Shown here: positions 8,659-17,141 of the stretch, in pieces
How positions within the stretch are numbered: position 1 is the stretch's first letter
Layout: every line of letters starts with the position of its first letter
From: Streptomyces tailanensis
Lineage (GTDB): Bacteria; Actinomycetota; Actinomycetes; Streptomycetales; Streptomycetaceae
Length of the DNA: 64,000 nt
Direction of reading: 5' to 3'
Assembly (NCBI RefSeq): GCF_008386495.1
Contig: NZ_VTHJ01000023.1
Span: forward strand, 59,192 to 123,191
Translations under genes and position numbers: made by a program
Notes under the pieces: generated by a model
Seen by the model: only the letters and a program-made list of their open reading frames with translations
Database searches by the model: none
Told to the model about the DNA's origin: nothing

Positions 8659-9714
8659 TCAGGGTGTCGCGTCGGGCCCTGCGTCCGCAGCGAGCGCGGC
8701 GGGCATGGCTCCCGCGGGTCCGGTGCTGGCCCGCAGGGAGATCGGGGGCGTGAGGAGGTGGTGCCGGGGCGGCGCGTCGGGATGGTCCAGCCGCTCCACC
8801 AGGAGCTCGACGGCGAGCCGGCCCAGCTCGGCCGCCGGTACGTCCGCGGCGGTGAGCTGCGGGGTCACCGTCTCCGCCCAGCGGCCGGCCACGACCCCGG
8901 TGACGGAGAAGTCGCGCGGCACGTGGCGGCCCGCCTTGGCGAGCCCCCGGTACAGGCCGCCCAGCGCGGCCTCGTTCAGCGTGACCAGGGCCGTCGTGGA
9001 CGGGTCGTCGTACAGGATCCGTTCCAGGCACGCCTGGCCCGACGCCGCGTCGTCCCCGCAGCAGTACGTCCGCACCGTCAGCCCCCGCTCGGCCGCGGCC
9101 TTCGTGAATCCGTCCAGACCGCGGTGCGCGGACTCGTACCCGGCCCGCAGCAGCTGCTCGGGGCGGTTCACGAAGGCCACCCTGCGGTGACCGAGATCCG
9201 CCAGGTGGTGGACGCACGCCGCGGCCAGCGCGGTGTGGTCCAGTCCCACCCACCAGCCGCCCTCCGGGTGGGCGGTGCGGCCGATGGCGACGGAGGGGAA
9301 GTCCAGGGCGGCCAGGTGATCGACCCGGTCGTCCTCCAGCCTGATCTCCATCAGGATCGCGCCGTCGACCCGCCGCTCCCCCAGCAGCCGCTGGAACGAG
9401 CGGTCGCTGTCCACGCCACTGGGCGACATGAGCACGTCGTAGTCATAGGCCGCGGCGGCCTCCACCACGCTGCCGATGAAGTCCAGCTGCATCCCCGTGT
9501 AGTGGTTCCCGGCCGGCGGGAAGACCAGACCGAAGGTGCTGGTCCGCCCGTTGGCCAGGGCACGCGCACTGGCGCTGGGCCGGTAGCCCAGCTCGTCGAC
9601 GACCTGCTGGATTCTGCGGCGCGTGTCCTCCGCCACCGGGCGCTTGCCGCTCAGCGCGTAGGACACGGTGCTCCGCGAGACACCGGCGCGCCGGGCGATC
9701 TCACCGATGTTCAC
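8659..9714 (-). CDS. LacI family transcriptional repressor
   Basis: 351-residue regulator. Residues 1-54 are the LacI helix-turn-helix and hinge (MNIGEIARRAGVSRSTVSYA, then ELGYRPSASARALA). The rest is a periplasmic-binding-protein-like effector domain ending in the family's typical LLVERL...HHLLTPPISLRAST. Four CGAACCGGTTCG-type palindromes lie in the intergenic region to its right, two of them next to its own start and predicted promoter, so autoregulation and control of the divergent hydrolase are expected. It probably senses the imported sugar. The transporter genes follow on the same strand. Confidence 0.92.
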   Translation of the reverse strand: MNIGEIARRAGVSRSTVSYALSGKRPVAEDTRRRIQQVVDELGYRPSASARALANGRTSTFGLVFPPAGNHYTGMQLDFIGSVVEAAAAYDYDVLMSPSGVDSDRSFQRLLGERRVDGAILMEIRLEDDRVDHLAALDFPSVAIGRTAHPEGGWWVGLDHTALAAACVHHLADLGHRRVAFVNRPEQLLRAGYESAHRGLDGFTKAAAERGLTVRTYCCGDDAASGQACLERILYDDPSTTALVTLNEAALGGLYRGLAKAGRHVPRDFSVTGVVAGRWAETVTPQLTAADVPAAELGRLAVELLVERLDHPDAPPRHHLLTPPISLRASTGPAGAMPAALAADAGPDATP

Positions 9715-9728
9715 GGCGACTCCTTGCT

Positions 9729-9740
9729 CGAACCGGTTCG
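9729..9740. promoter_or_regulatory. LacI-type operator O1
   Basis: Perfect palindrome CGAACCGGTTCG in the lacI leader, 15 bp upstream of its start codon. The central CpG and the inverted repeat are typical of LacI-family sites. Confidence 0.8.
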
Positions 9741-9809
9741 ACGCCTCGGAGGAGGGAGCACTGCCGGTCGTGAGGGTGTGGGGAGGGGCGAGGATCGAGA
9801 GCCGGTAGT

Positions 9810-9821
9810 CGAACCGGTTCG
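9810..9821. promoter_or_regulatory. LacI-type operator O2
   Basis: Perfect palindrome CGAACCGGTTCG located at or just after the predicted transcription start of lacI, about 10 bp downstream of its -10 box (9831-9836 on the minus strand). Occupancy should block lacI and any operon read-through. Confidence 0.8.
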
Positions 9822-9830
9822 CGTGAAGCG

Positions 9831-9859
9831 ACGGTAGGAACTACCCGCCCGCCTGTCAA
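9831..9859 (-). promoter_or_regulatory. Predicted lacI promoter
   Basis: On the minus strand TTGACA (9854-9859) and TACCGT (9831-9836) are separated by 17 bp, a good match to the housekeeping sigma consensus. O2 sits at the expected start site. Confidence 0.6.
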
Positions 9860-9933
9860 CACCTCCGGCCGCACTTCCGCGACGGCGACGATGGCTCGGC
9901 CAATCCCCTGCTCGATTCCTTGCGGCGCGGGGA

Positions 9934-9962
9934 TTGCTGCCCAGTTGTCGTGGTGCTAGCTT
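9934..9962 (+). promoter_or_regulatory. Predicted promoter of the secreted hydrolase gene
   Basis: TTGCTG (9934-9939) and TAGCTT (9957-9962) are 17 bp apart. Operator O3 (9966-9977) begins 4 bp after the -10 box, so it covers the predicted start site. The resulting leader to the ATG at 10125 would be about 155 nt. Confidence 0.5.
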
Positions 9963-9965
9963 CGC

Positions 9966-9977
9966 CGAACCGGTTCG
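9966..9977. promoter_or_regulatory. LacI-type operator O3
   Basis: Perfect palindrome CGAACCGGTTCG, identical to O1 and O2, overlapping the predicted start of the divergent hydrolase transcript. Confidence 0.8.
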
Positions 9978-10043
9978 ATGAAGCACTCCTTCCGGCAACC
10001 GCGCGAGTTCGATCCGCCCCGCCCCTGCCGGGCGCCACATCAT

Positions 10044-10055
10044 CGAACCGATTCG
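10044..10055. promoter_or_regulatory. LacI-type operator O4
   Basis: CGAACCGATTCG, one base away from the perfect palindrome, lying 78 bp downstream of O3 inside the hydrolase leader. It mirrors O1, which is 81 bp from O2 on the lacI side. Confidence 0.75.
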
Positions 10056-10124
10056 CACCGCCCCACCCACCTCGGTGATGTGGGCCGACCGGAACCCCGT
10101 ACACAAGGATTGAGGACGCAATCC

Positions 10125-13100
10125 ATGCCATCCGCTGACAGATCCGCCCGGCGCCGGGCCCCGGCCGCCTTGGCGCTGGCCCTCGGCGCGGGCCTGCTGG
10201 CCGCACCCGCCGTCCCGGCTCAGGCGGCCGACGCTCCCCAGCCCACTGCCCGCTACACCTTCGACCAGGACGACCTCGCCTCAGGCAGGATCACCGACTC
10301 CTCCGGCAACGGCCTGACGGCGAGCCTGGTGAACGGCTCGACCGCCCGGTCCGTCGCGGGCACGGACGGGGGCAAGGCCCTGGCCCTGCCCGGCGGGGCG
10401 CCCACCTCCGACGGCGCGTACGTCCGCCTGCCCCGGGAAGTGCTCGGCGACGCGAGCGACCTGACGGTCTCCGCCCGCGTGAAGTGGAGCGGCGACAAGT
10501 CGTCCTGGCAGCGGATCTTCGATCTGGGCACCAACACCACCAAGTACCTCTTCGCCACCCCGTACAACGGCGGCGGGCTGTTCCAGACCTCCGTGACCAC
10601 CGGCGGAGGCGGAGCGGAGAGCCAGGTCCGCGGCTACGCGATGCTGCCCGCGGACGAGTGGCGGACGGTCACCGTCACCCTCGACACCTCCGCCGGCCGG
10701 CTCACCACCTACCTCGACGGCGTGGCCGTCTCCTCCGCCGCTACCGGCGTCAAGGCCAAGGCGCTGCTGGACGGTTCGGCCACGGCCGCCGGCTACATCG
10801 GCAAGTCCTTCTGGCCGGACCCGCTGCTCAAGGGCGCGATCGACGACTTCACCGTGTGGCACTCGGCGCTCAGCGCCGAGCAGGTGGCCGCCATGATGGG
10901 GACCTTGCCGACCGTCCAGGAGCTCTCGAAGACGTCCTTCGAGGTCCGTACCACCACCGGGACCGCCCCGTCCCTCCCCGTCGCCGTCCGCTCCTCCTTC
11001 TCCGACGGCTATGACCGCGACACGCCGGTCACCTGGGAGGCAGTACCGGCCGAGAATTACGCCCGGCCGGGGACGTTCACGGTGGCGGGAACGGCGGCCG
11101 GGCGCGCGGTGAAGGCGACCGTCACCGTGGTGCGCGAGGGGCAGCTCACCGTCGACCTCGGCTCGGACACCGGCACGTTCCACGGCGGCGCCTCCGGCAC
11201 CCTCTACGGCGTGTACGGACCGGATGTCCCCACCAACAACCTCATGGAGGGCATGGGCCTGCGCACGGTCTCCACGAAAGCGCAGGACGGCCCGCAGCAC
11301 CCGGGAGCCGACGCGCTGGAAGTGGTCAAGCCGCTGGCGGACTCCACCGACGGTGACGTGTACATCTACATGACCGACATCCACCGAGGCTTCCCCTACC
11401 AGTGGCCGGGCGACACCCCCGAGGAGAAATTCAGGCTCTACAAGGAGAAGATGGCCAAGCAGGTCGACCAGGTCCTGCAACTGCCCGAGCAGTACCAGGA
11501 CAACATCGTCTTCGTGCCGTTCAACGAGCCCGAGGGCAACATGTTCGGCACCGGTGAGTGGAGCTACAACAAGGTCAGTTGGCTCAATGACCCGGACGAC
11601 TTCTTCGCCGCCTGGGACGACGCGTACAAGCTCATCAAGGGCAAGATGCCCGACGCCCGTATCGCCGGCCCCAACACCAGCGTCCTGTACGACCAGGTGA
11701 AGGGCTTCCTCGCCCACACCCGCGCCGCCGGCACCCTTCCGGAGGTCATCACCTGGCACGAGCTGAGCCACCCGGAGGCGGTGCGCCGAAGCGTCGCCAA
11801 GTACCGGGCGTGGGAGAAGGAACTGTTCGAGGGCACCGACCGCGCCGGCACCCAACTCCCCATCAACATCAACGAGTACGCCTTCAACTACCACACCTCG
11901 GTCCCCGGCCAGATGATCCAGTGGGTGTCCGCGATCGAGGAGTCCAAGGTGGACGCCGACATCGCGTACTGGAACATCGACGGCAACCTCTCGGACTCCG
12001 CGGTGCAGTCGGGCCGCGGCAACGGCCAGTGGTGGCTGCTGAACTCGTACGCCTCGATGAGCGGCCACACGGTGGCGGTGAGCCCGCCGTTCCCCGGCGA
12101 GAACTACACCATGCAGGGCGTCGCCACGCTGGACGAGAAGAAGAAGCAGGCCCGGCTCCTCTTCGGCGGCTCCACCGGCAAGGGCCACATCAGCTTCGCG
12201 GGCGTCCCGGAGAAGCTCTTCGGGGACCGTGTGCACGCCTGGGTGCGGGAGATCGACTGGAGCGGGCAACTGGGCGACTCCTCCGGCCCGAAGCTGCTCA
12301 CGGAGACGAACCTGGAGGTCGGTGACGACGGCACGGTCGTCGTCGGCTTCGGCGACGGCGCGCTGCCGCAGCTGAAGGAGTCCTCGGCGTACGAGATCGT
12401 CCTCAGCCCGGCCGGGAAGGCGAAGGGCACGCAGTCACCGCCCGTGCGCTGGCAGACCTCGTACGAGGCGGAGGACGCCGCCCACACCGGGTCCGGCTAC
12501 TCGAAGAACGGTCCCGAGGGCTCCCCGCGCGACGTGTCGAAGTTCTACACCTCCGGCGGCTACAGCGTCGGCGGCCTGCGCACCGGCTCCGACGTCACGA
12601 TCGACTTCACCGTGGACGTGCCCGAGGACGGCACCTACGACCTGAGCGTCTTCGCCAACTCCCTCAACACCTTCGACAAGGTGAAGGAACAGGGCCCCAC
12701 CAACGTCTTCCTGCGCGTGGACGGCAAGGCGGACAGCGAGCAGGAGCTGCATCTGCCGCTGGGCTACAAGTGGGTGGTGTGGGACCACACAGACACCAAG
12801 GTGAATCTCACCAAGGGCAAGCACACCATCACGCTCGCCGTGAAGAGCGCCGACGGCAAGCGCGCCACCAAGGGTGACGCCATCGTCGACCGCCTCACCC
12901 TCTCCCTGCCCGGCGCTTCGGCCGCCACCCAGGTGTACGAGGGCGAGCTGGCCTGGCTGAGCGGCGGGTCAAAGCCCGTGTACGCCCCGTCGAAGTCGGC
13001 GGCCACCGGCGCGGGCGCGGTCCGGCTCGCGAAGAACCAGACCGCCACGTTCTGGGTCCACTCACCCGCCGACCGCGAGGCCACCCTCACCGTCGACACC

Positions 13101-13778
13101 CTCGGCGGCACGGGCGCCCGGCTCTCCGTCAACGGGCACGACGTCCTGCGCCTGGCCAAGGGCAGGAGCAGCGTCGCGGTCTCCCTCTCCGGCGGCGTCA
13201 ACAAGGTGACGGTGACCGGGGGTTCGGCCACGACCCTCGTCGACCGCCTGACGGTCACACCGACCGAGGGCAGGCTGGCGACGCGTACGTACGAGGCCGG
13301 CGACGCCACGCTCGCGGGCACGGCCACGCTGACCCCGCTCTCGCTGGCCACCGGCGGTACGGCGATCACGGGCATCGGCGGGGACCCCGGCAACGGCAAC
13401 ACCGCGACGTTCACCGTCACGGCCGACCGGGCCGGCCTGTACGCGCTGCGCGTCCGCTACTCCAACCCCGAGCAGTCCGAGGCCACCCACTACAACCCGG
13501 ACCCGCTCGCCCGCCACGCCGACATCACCGTGGGCGGCGGCGAGACACGACGCGTCGGCTTCCCCCACAGCTTCCACCAGAACAACTTCTGGGAACTGAC
13601 CGTCCCGGTGCAGCTCAGGAAGGGCCAGAACACGATCACCTTCCGCTCCGAGGAACTGCCGAACTTCGACGGCGCCACGTACGCCTCGGACGCCTTCCCC
13701 GGGGTGCTGCTCCGCTCCCGCTACGCGCCGCTGATCGACCGGATCACCCTCGCCCCGTACGCACGGGAGGTGCGCTGA
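10125..13778 (+). CDS. Secreted multidomain glycoside hydrolase (LamG, clan GH-A-like, CBM35/6-like)
   Basis: 1217-residue exported protein. The signal peptide has a basic RSARRR start, a hydrophobic core and cleavage expected after PAQA (residue 34). Domains in order: LamG/concanavalin-like (about 35-270), Ig-like (about 280-350, SFEVRTTTGTAPSLPVAV), catalytic region (about 365-760), and CBM35/6-like beta-sandwiches (about 800-960 and 1065-1215) with a smaller one between. The catalytic region has FVPFNEPEGNMFG (Glu468) and NININEYAFNY (Glu584). A NEP acid/base and a later Glu nucleophile about 116 residues on suit a clan GH-A TIM barrel such as GH39/GH5-like families, but I cannot name the family. 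ATG 10125 is chosen because it precedes the signal peptide and has GAGGA 9 bp upstream. It probably releases sugar for the divergent ABC system. Confidence 0.82.
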   Translation: MPSADRSARRRAPAALALALGAGLLAAPAVPAQAADAPQPTARYTFDQDDLASGRITDSSGNGLTASLVNGSTARSVAGTDGGKALALPGGAPTSDGAYVRLPREVLGDASDLTVSARVKWSGDKSSWQRIFDLGTNTTKYLFATPYNGGGLFQTSVTTGGGGAESQVRGYAMLPADEWRTVTVTLDTSAGRLTTYLDGVAVSSAATGVKAKALLDGSATAAGYIGKSFWPDPLLKGAIDDFTVWHSALSAEQVAAMMGTLPTVQELSKTSFEVRTTTGTAPSLPVAVRSSFSDGYDRDTPVTWEAVPAENYARPGTFTVAGTAAGRAVKATVTVVREGQLTVDLGSDTGTFHGGASGTLYGVYGPDVPTNNLMEGMGLRTVSTKAQDGPQHPGADALEVVKPLADSTDGDVYIYMTDIHRGFPYQWPGDTPEEKFRLYKEKMAKQVDQVLQLPEQYQDNIVFVPFNEPEGNMFGTGEWSYNKVSWLNDPDDFFAAWDDAYKLIKGKMPDARIAGPNTSVLYDQVKGFLAHTRAAGTLPEVITWHELSHPEAVRRSVAKYRAWEKELFEGTDRAGTQLPININEYAFNYHTSVPGQMIQWVSAIEESKVDADIAYWNIDGNLSDSAVQSGRGNGQWWLLNSYASMSGHTVAVSPPFPGENYTMQGVATLDEKKKQARLLFGGSTGKGHISFAGVPEKLFGDRVHAWVREIDWSGQLGDSSGPKLLTETNLEVGDDGTVVVGFGDGALPQLKESSAYEIVLSPAGKAKGTQSPPVRWQTSYEAEDAAHTGSGYSKNGPEGSPRDVSKFYTSGGYSVGGLRTGSDVTIDFTVDVPEDGTYDLSVFANSLNTFDKVKEQGPTNVFLRVDGKADSEQELHLPLGYKWVVWDHTDTKVNLTKGKHTITLAVKSADGKRATKGDAIVDRLTLSLPGASAATQVYEGELAWLSGGSKPVYAPSKSAATGAGAVRLAKNQTATFWVHSPADREATLTVDTLGGTGARLSVNGHDVLRLAKGRSSVAVSLSGGVNKVTVTGGSATTLVDRLTVTPTEGRLATRTYEAGDATLAGTATLTPLSLATGGTAITGIGGDPGNGNTATFTVTADRAGLYALRVRYSNPEQSEATHYNPDPLARHADITVGGGETRRVGFPHSFHQNNFWELTVPVQLRKGQNTITFRSEELPNFDGATYASDAFPGVLLRSRYAPLIDRITLAPYAREVR

Positions 13779-13800
13779 GTCAGATGGGGCTGAGGTAGAC

Positions 13801-13842
13801 GGGTGAGGGCAGGTGGACCATGAAGTCCACCTGCCCTCACCC
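13801..13842. terminator. Perfect 18-bp hairpin terminator
   Basis: An 18-bp arm at 13801-13818 pairs perfectly with 13825-13842 around a CATGAA loop. It lies 23 bp after the hydrolase stop codon and isolates that gene from dhaK. Confidence 0.85.
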
Positions 13843-14002
13843 ATGTCCGCTCCTCTCGGACGCGATGGCCGTCACCACGTACGGTCGGGCACGCCAGGTC
13901 GTCCCCGCGCGTGACCTTCACTGCCCGCAAGGTCGATACTTCCGAGAGCAGTTCTTCCACCGGCCCGTGTCCGATGTCTGCCAACCTCACCGGGAGGTAC
14001 CC

Positions 14003-14995
14003 ATGAAGATGCTGATCAATGTCGCGGAGACCGTCGTCGCGGATGCGCTGCGGGGTATGGCGGCGGCGCATCCCGAGTTGACCGTGGATGTGGAGAACCG
14101 GGTGATCGTGCGGCGGGACGCGCCGGTTGCCGGGAAGGTGGGGCTGGTTTCCGGGGGTGGGTCGGGGCACGAGCCGTTGCACGGTGGGTTCGTGGGGCCG
14201 GGGATGCTGTCGGCGGCCTGTCCTGGTGAGGTGTTCACGTCGCCCGTGCCGGATCAGATGCTACGGGCCGCGGCGGCGGTGGACAGCGGGGCCGGGGTGC
14301 TGTTCATCGTGAAGAACTACACCGGTGACGTGCTGAACTTCGACATGGCGGCCGAACTCGCCGAGGACGAGGGCATCCAGATCGCGAAGGTGCTCGTCAA
14401 CGACGACGTGGCCGTGACCGATTCCCTCTACACCGCCGGGCGGCGCGGCACCGGTGCCACCTTGTTCGTGGAGAAGATCGCGGGCGCCGCCGCCGAGGAG
14501 GGGCAGTCGCTGGAGCGGGTCGAGGCGCTGGCCCGGCAGGTCAACGAGAACTCCCGTAGTTTCGGGGTGGCCCTGACGGCCTGCACCACACCGGCGAAGG
14601 GGAGCCCCACCTTCGATCTCCCGGCCGGCGAGCTGGAGTTGGGCGTCGGCATCCACGGTGAGCCGGGGCGTGAACGGCGCGCGATGATGACCTCGGGCGA
14701 GATCGCCGACTTCGCGGTGAACGCCGTCCTGGAGGACATGAACCCGCGCAACCCCGTACTGCTGCTCGTCAACGGCATGGGCGCCACCCCGCTGCTGGAG
14801 CTGTACGGCTTCAACGCGGAGGTCCAGCGGGTACTCACCGAGCGCGGAGTCGCCGTGGCCCGCACCCTCGTCGGCAACTACGTCACCTCCCTCGACATGG
14901 CCGGCGCCTCGGTGACCCTCTGCGAGATCGACGAGGAGCTGCTGCGGCTGTACGACGCGCCGGTCAGGACGCCGGGGCTGCGCTGGGGGGTGTGA
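14003..14995 (+). CDS. dhaK: Dihydroxyacetone kinase subunit DhaK
   Basis: 330-residue substrate-binding subunit of PEP-dependent dihydroxyacetone kinase. It binds dihydroxyacetone as a hemiaminal on a histidine. Here His218 lies in GVGIHGEPGRERR, the expected position. The N-terminal GLVSGGGSGHEPLHGGFVG loop (His56) and VKNYTGDVLNFDMA also match the family. ATG 14003 follows GGGAGG at 13992-13997. The gene heads the dhaK-dhaL-dhaM operon, which converts dihydroxyacetone to its phosphate for glycolysis in the cytoplasm, with phosphate supplied from PTS through DhaM. Confidence 0.96.
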   Translation: MKMLINVAETVVADALRGMAAAHPELTVDVENRVIVRRDAPVAGKVGLVSGGGSGHEPLHGGFVGPGMLSAACPGEVFTSPVPDQMLRAAAAVDSGAGVLFIVKNYTGDVLNFDMAAELAEDEGIQIAKVLVNDDVAVTDSLYTAGRRGTGATLFVEKIAGAAAEEGQSLERVEALARQVNENSRSFGVALTACTTPAKGSPTFDLPAGELELGVGIHGEPGRERRAMMTSGEIADFAVNAVLEDMNPRNPVLLLVNGMGATPLLELYGFNAEVQRVLTERGVAVARTLVGNYVTSLDMAGASVTLCEIDEELLRLYDAPVRTPGLRWGV

Positions 14996-15074
14996 GGGGC
15001 GGCTCCCTGGCCGTCAACCCGCCGGCCCATCACCTCCGCAGTCAGTCAACTCTCTTATTTCGCAAGGAGATTAC

Positions 15075-15692
15075 GTGCTCGACGCCGACTTCTTCCGTCG
15101 TTGGATGACGGCCGCCGCGGCCTCCGTGGAACGCGAGGCCGAGCGGCTCACGGCGCTCGACTCGCCGATCGGGGACGCCGACCACGGCAGCAATCTGCGC
15201 CGCGGGTTCGCCGCTGTGGTGGCCGTGTTGGAGAAGGACGCGCCGGACACGCCCGGCGCCGTCCTCGTGCTCGCCGGGCGGCAGTTGATCTCGACGGTGG
15301 GCGGCGCGTCCGGCCCGCTGTACGGCACCCTGCTGCGGCGCACCGGCAAGGCGCTCGGGGACGCGGCCGAGGTGAGTGAGGGTCAGCTCGCGGACGCGCT
15401 GCGCGCCGGGGTCGACGCGGTGATGACGCTGGGCGGGGCCGCGCCGGGCGACAAGACCATGATCGACGCGCTGGTCCCGGCTGTCGACGCGCTCGGGGAG
15501 TCGTTCGCCGCGGCGAGGTCCGCCGCCGAGGAGGGCGCCCTGGCAACCACGCCGTTGCAGGCCCGAAAGGGGCGGGCCAGCTATCTGGGTGAGCGGAGCA
15601 TCGGGCACCAGGACCCCGGGGCCACGTCCGCCGCGCTGCTGATCGCGGCGCTCGCCGGCACCGCCGGGCATCCGGAGGCCGCCGATGCCTGA
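15075..15692 (+). CDS. dhaL: Dihydroxyacetone kinase subunit DhaL
   Basis: 205-residue ADP-binding subunit. The Asp cluster SPIGDADHGSN (residues 30-40) coordinates Mg-ADP in DhaL. VGGASGPLYGTLL, GAAPGDKTMIDALVPA and GERSIGHQDPGATS are also family signatures. The start is GTG at 15075, with AAGGAGA at 15064-15070. It lies 79 bp after dhaK and overlaps dhaM by 8 bp. The subunit transfers phosphate from DhaM to dihydroxyacetone bound on DhaK. Confidence 0.95.
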   Translation: MLDADFFRRWMTAAAASVEREAERLTALDSPIGDADHGSNLRRGFAAVVAVLEKDAPDTPGAVLVLAGRQLISTVGGASGPLYGTLLRRTGKALGDAAEVSEGQLADALRAGVDAVMTLGGAAPGDKTMIDALVPAVDALGESFAAARSAAEEGALATTPLQARKGRASYLGERSIGHQDPGATSAALLIAALAGTAGHPEAADA

Positions 15693-16095
15693 CGAGAAGC
15701 TGGTCGGCATCGTGCTCGTCTCGCACAGCGCCGCCGTCGCCGCCTCGGTCGCCGAGTTGGCGAAGGGGCTCGCGGGCGCGGGCGCCGACGTCCCGGTCGC
15801 CCCCGCGGGCGGCACCGAGGACGGTGGTCTGGGCACCAGCGCCGAGCTGATCTCGGCGGCCGCCGCGTCCGTGGACCGGGGCGCCGGGGTCGCGGTCCTC
15901 ACCGACCTCGGCAGTGCGGTCCTCACTGTGAAGGCCCTGCTCGCGGAGGGCGACGAACTCCCCCGGAACACCCGGCTGGTCGACGCCCCGTTCGTCGAGG
16001 GTGCCGTCGCCGCGGTCGTCACGGCCTCGACGGGAGCGGACCTCGCGGCGGTGGCGGCCGCGGCTTCGGAGGCGTACGCGTATCGGAAGGAGTGA
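15685..16095 (+). CDS. dhaM: PTS-type phosphocarrier DhaM
   Basis: 136-residue single-domain EIIA-like DhaM. The N-terminal strand VGIVLVSHSAAVAAS carries His14, the expected phosphorylated residue. GLGTSAELI and VLTDLGSAVLTVKALL are conserved. It is the short actinobacterial form, without the HPr and EI-like domains found in E. coli DhaM, so it must take phosphate from the general HPr. It starts inside the last codons of dhaL, so translation is coupled. Confidence 0.93.
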   Translation: MPDEKLVGIVLVSHSAAVAASVAELAKGLAGAGADVPVAPAGGTEDGGLGTSAELISAAAASVDRGAGVAVLTDLGSAVLTVKALLAEGDELPRNTRLVDAPFVEGAVAAVVTASTGADLAAVAAAASEAYAYRKE

Positions 16096-16135
16096 CCCTC
16101 GGCGGTCGGCGGTGCCGCGCGCGTCGGCTGTGCGC

Positions 16136-16798
16136 TCACTCGCCTCGTACGAACTTCCGCGCCAGCTTCTCCCCTTGTCTCACCGTCGCCTCCTTGTCCT
16201 CGATCCGGGACACGCGGGAGTCCTCGAAGACGAGGTAGGTGACGCCGGAGCGGGTGCCGCCTCGGCGTGGGTGGGGGTTGATGCCGAGGGCCTCGGCGGT
16301 GGCGTAGGAGGCCTCGCCGATGATGTTCCGGGGGCCGTTGTCGCCGACGACGGCGTACTGGACGCGGCCCTTGTGGATGACGGCGGCGATCGAACCGCCC
16401 CTGATGCCGTGGTCCCGGTGGTCCCAGATGCGGCTCGGGACGGGGACGACGATGAACGGCAGCCGCTCGGCGCTGAGATGGCGGCCGTCCGACTGCCGGT
16501 AGGAGGTGGTCGGCTGGAACCACGGGTCGGTGTCGCGGTTGCAGTGTGCGCCGGGCCGGCCGTCGCAGTCGATGTCCATGTCAGCCTTCCAGAACACCGC
16601 GCCGTCGCTACCGCAGACCGGGATGACGGCGGGGGCGCCGGCGTCGCTGCGGTAGAGCCCCTTCGACACGCGGGCGCAGCCGCGCACCTTCGCGAGCAGC
16701 TCGGTGGCCGTCGCGGCCCTCTCACGCTGGAGGGGCTGCTCCGGATGGGCCAGCAAGGCCGCACCGACCGCGGCCAGCGTCAACGACCGGACACGCAC
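16136..16798 (-). CDS. Secreted GH75-type chitosanase
   Basis: 220-residue protein with a short signal peptide (MRVRSLTLAAVGAALLAHP) and the features of fungal-type GH75 chitosanases: GAVFWKADMDIDCDGRPGAHC with the acidic catalytic residues, PFIVVPVPSRIWDHRDHGIR, and VVGDNGPRNIIGEASYATAE. It would hydrolyse chitosan outside the cell. The start is GTG at 16798 with a GGAGAGGG-like site. It converges on dhaM. No CsnR-type box was recognised upstream. Confidence 0.85.
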   Translation of the reverse strand: MRVRSLTLAAVGAALLAHPEQPLQRERAATATELLAKVRGCARVSKGLYRSDAGAPAVIPVCGSDGAVFWKADMDIDCDGRPGAHCNRDTDPWFQPTTSYRQSDGRHLSAERLPFIVVPVPSRIWDHRDHGIRGGSIAAVIHKGRVQYAVVGDNGPRNIIGEASYATAEALGINPHPRRGGTRSGVTYLVFEDSRVSRIEDKEATVRQGEKLARKFVRGE

Positions 16799-17141
16799 GA
16801 TGAGGGACCCTCTCCCGGGGAGACTTGACGATCACTCACCCAAAGGTGGCGCGGGTCGGAGAGAACGTCCACCGTGACAGGGCCGGACGGCGTACGGAAA
16901 TCCTCTGCACGGGCGTGCGGCCGAGGGCCCGGGCCTGTCTCGGCCCCGGCCGCTCGGCCGCCCTCGTCGGCGCGGGTTCGGCGACGACAGCGGCCCGCAC
17001 CGTACGGCGTGAACCGCCCTGGAAGGCAAGCGAGTTCACGCCGCGTCAGAGCACCAGCATACGTAGCCGGAAGCCGTGCCGTGAACCGAGCCGGCGCCCC
17101 GTTCGGCGGCAACCGTTCGGCGTCGAGCCCCGCCGCCAGCG
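16799..17141. other. Intergenic region between eccC-like gene and chitosanase
   Basis: 343 bp with no convincing gene. It must contain the chitosanase promoter. A 10-bp inverted repeat (17005-17014 with 17034-17043, 19-nt loop), about 100 bp beyond the eccC-like stop, may end that transcript. Nothing else stands out. Confidence 0.4.

Noticed and set aside
9978..10124. Upstream 49-codon extension of the secreted hydrolase
   Set aside because: It contains two LacI operators and no ribosome site, and it would put a charged stretch before the signal peptide.
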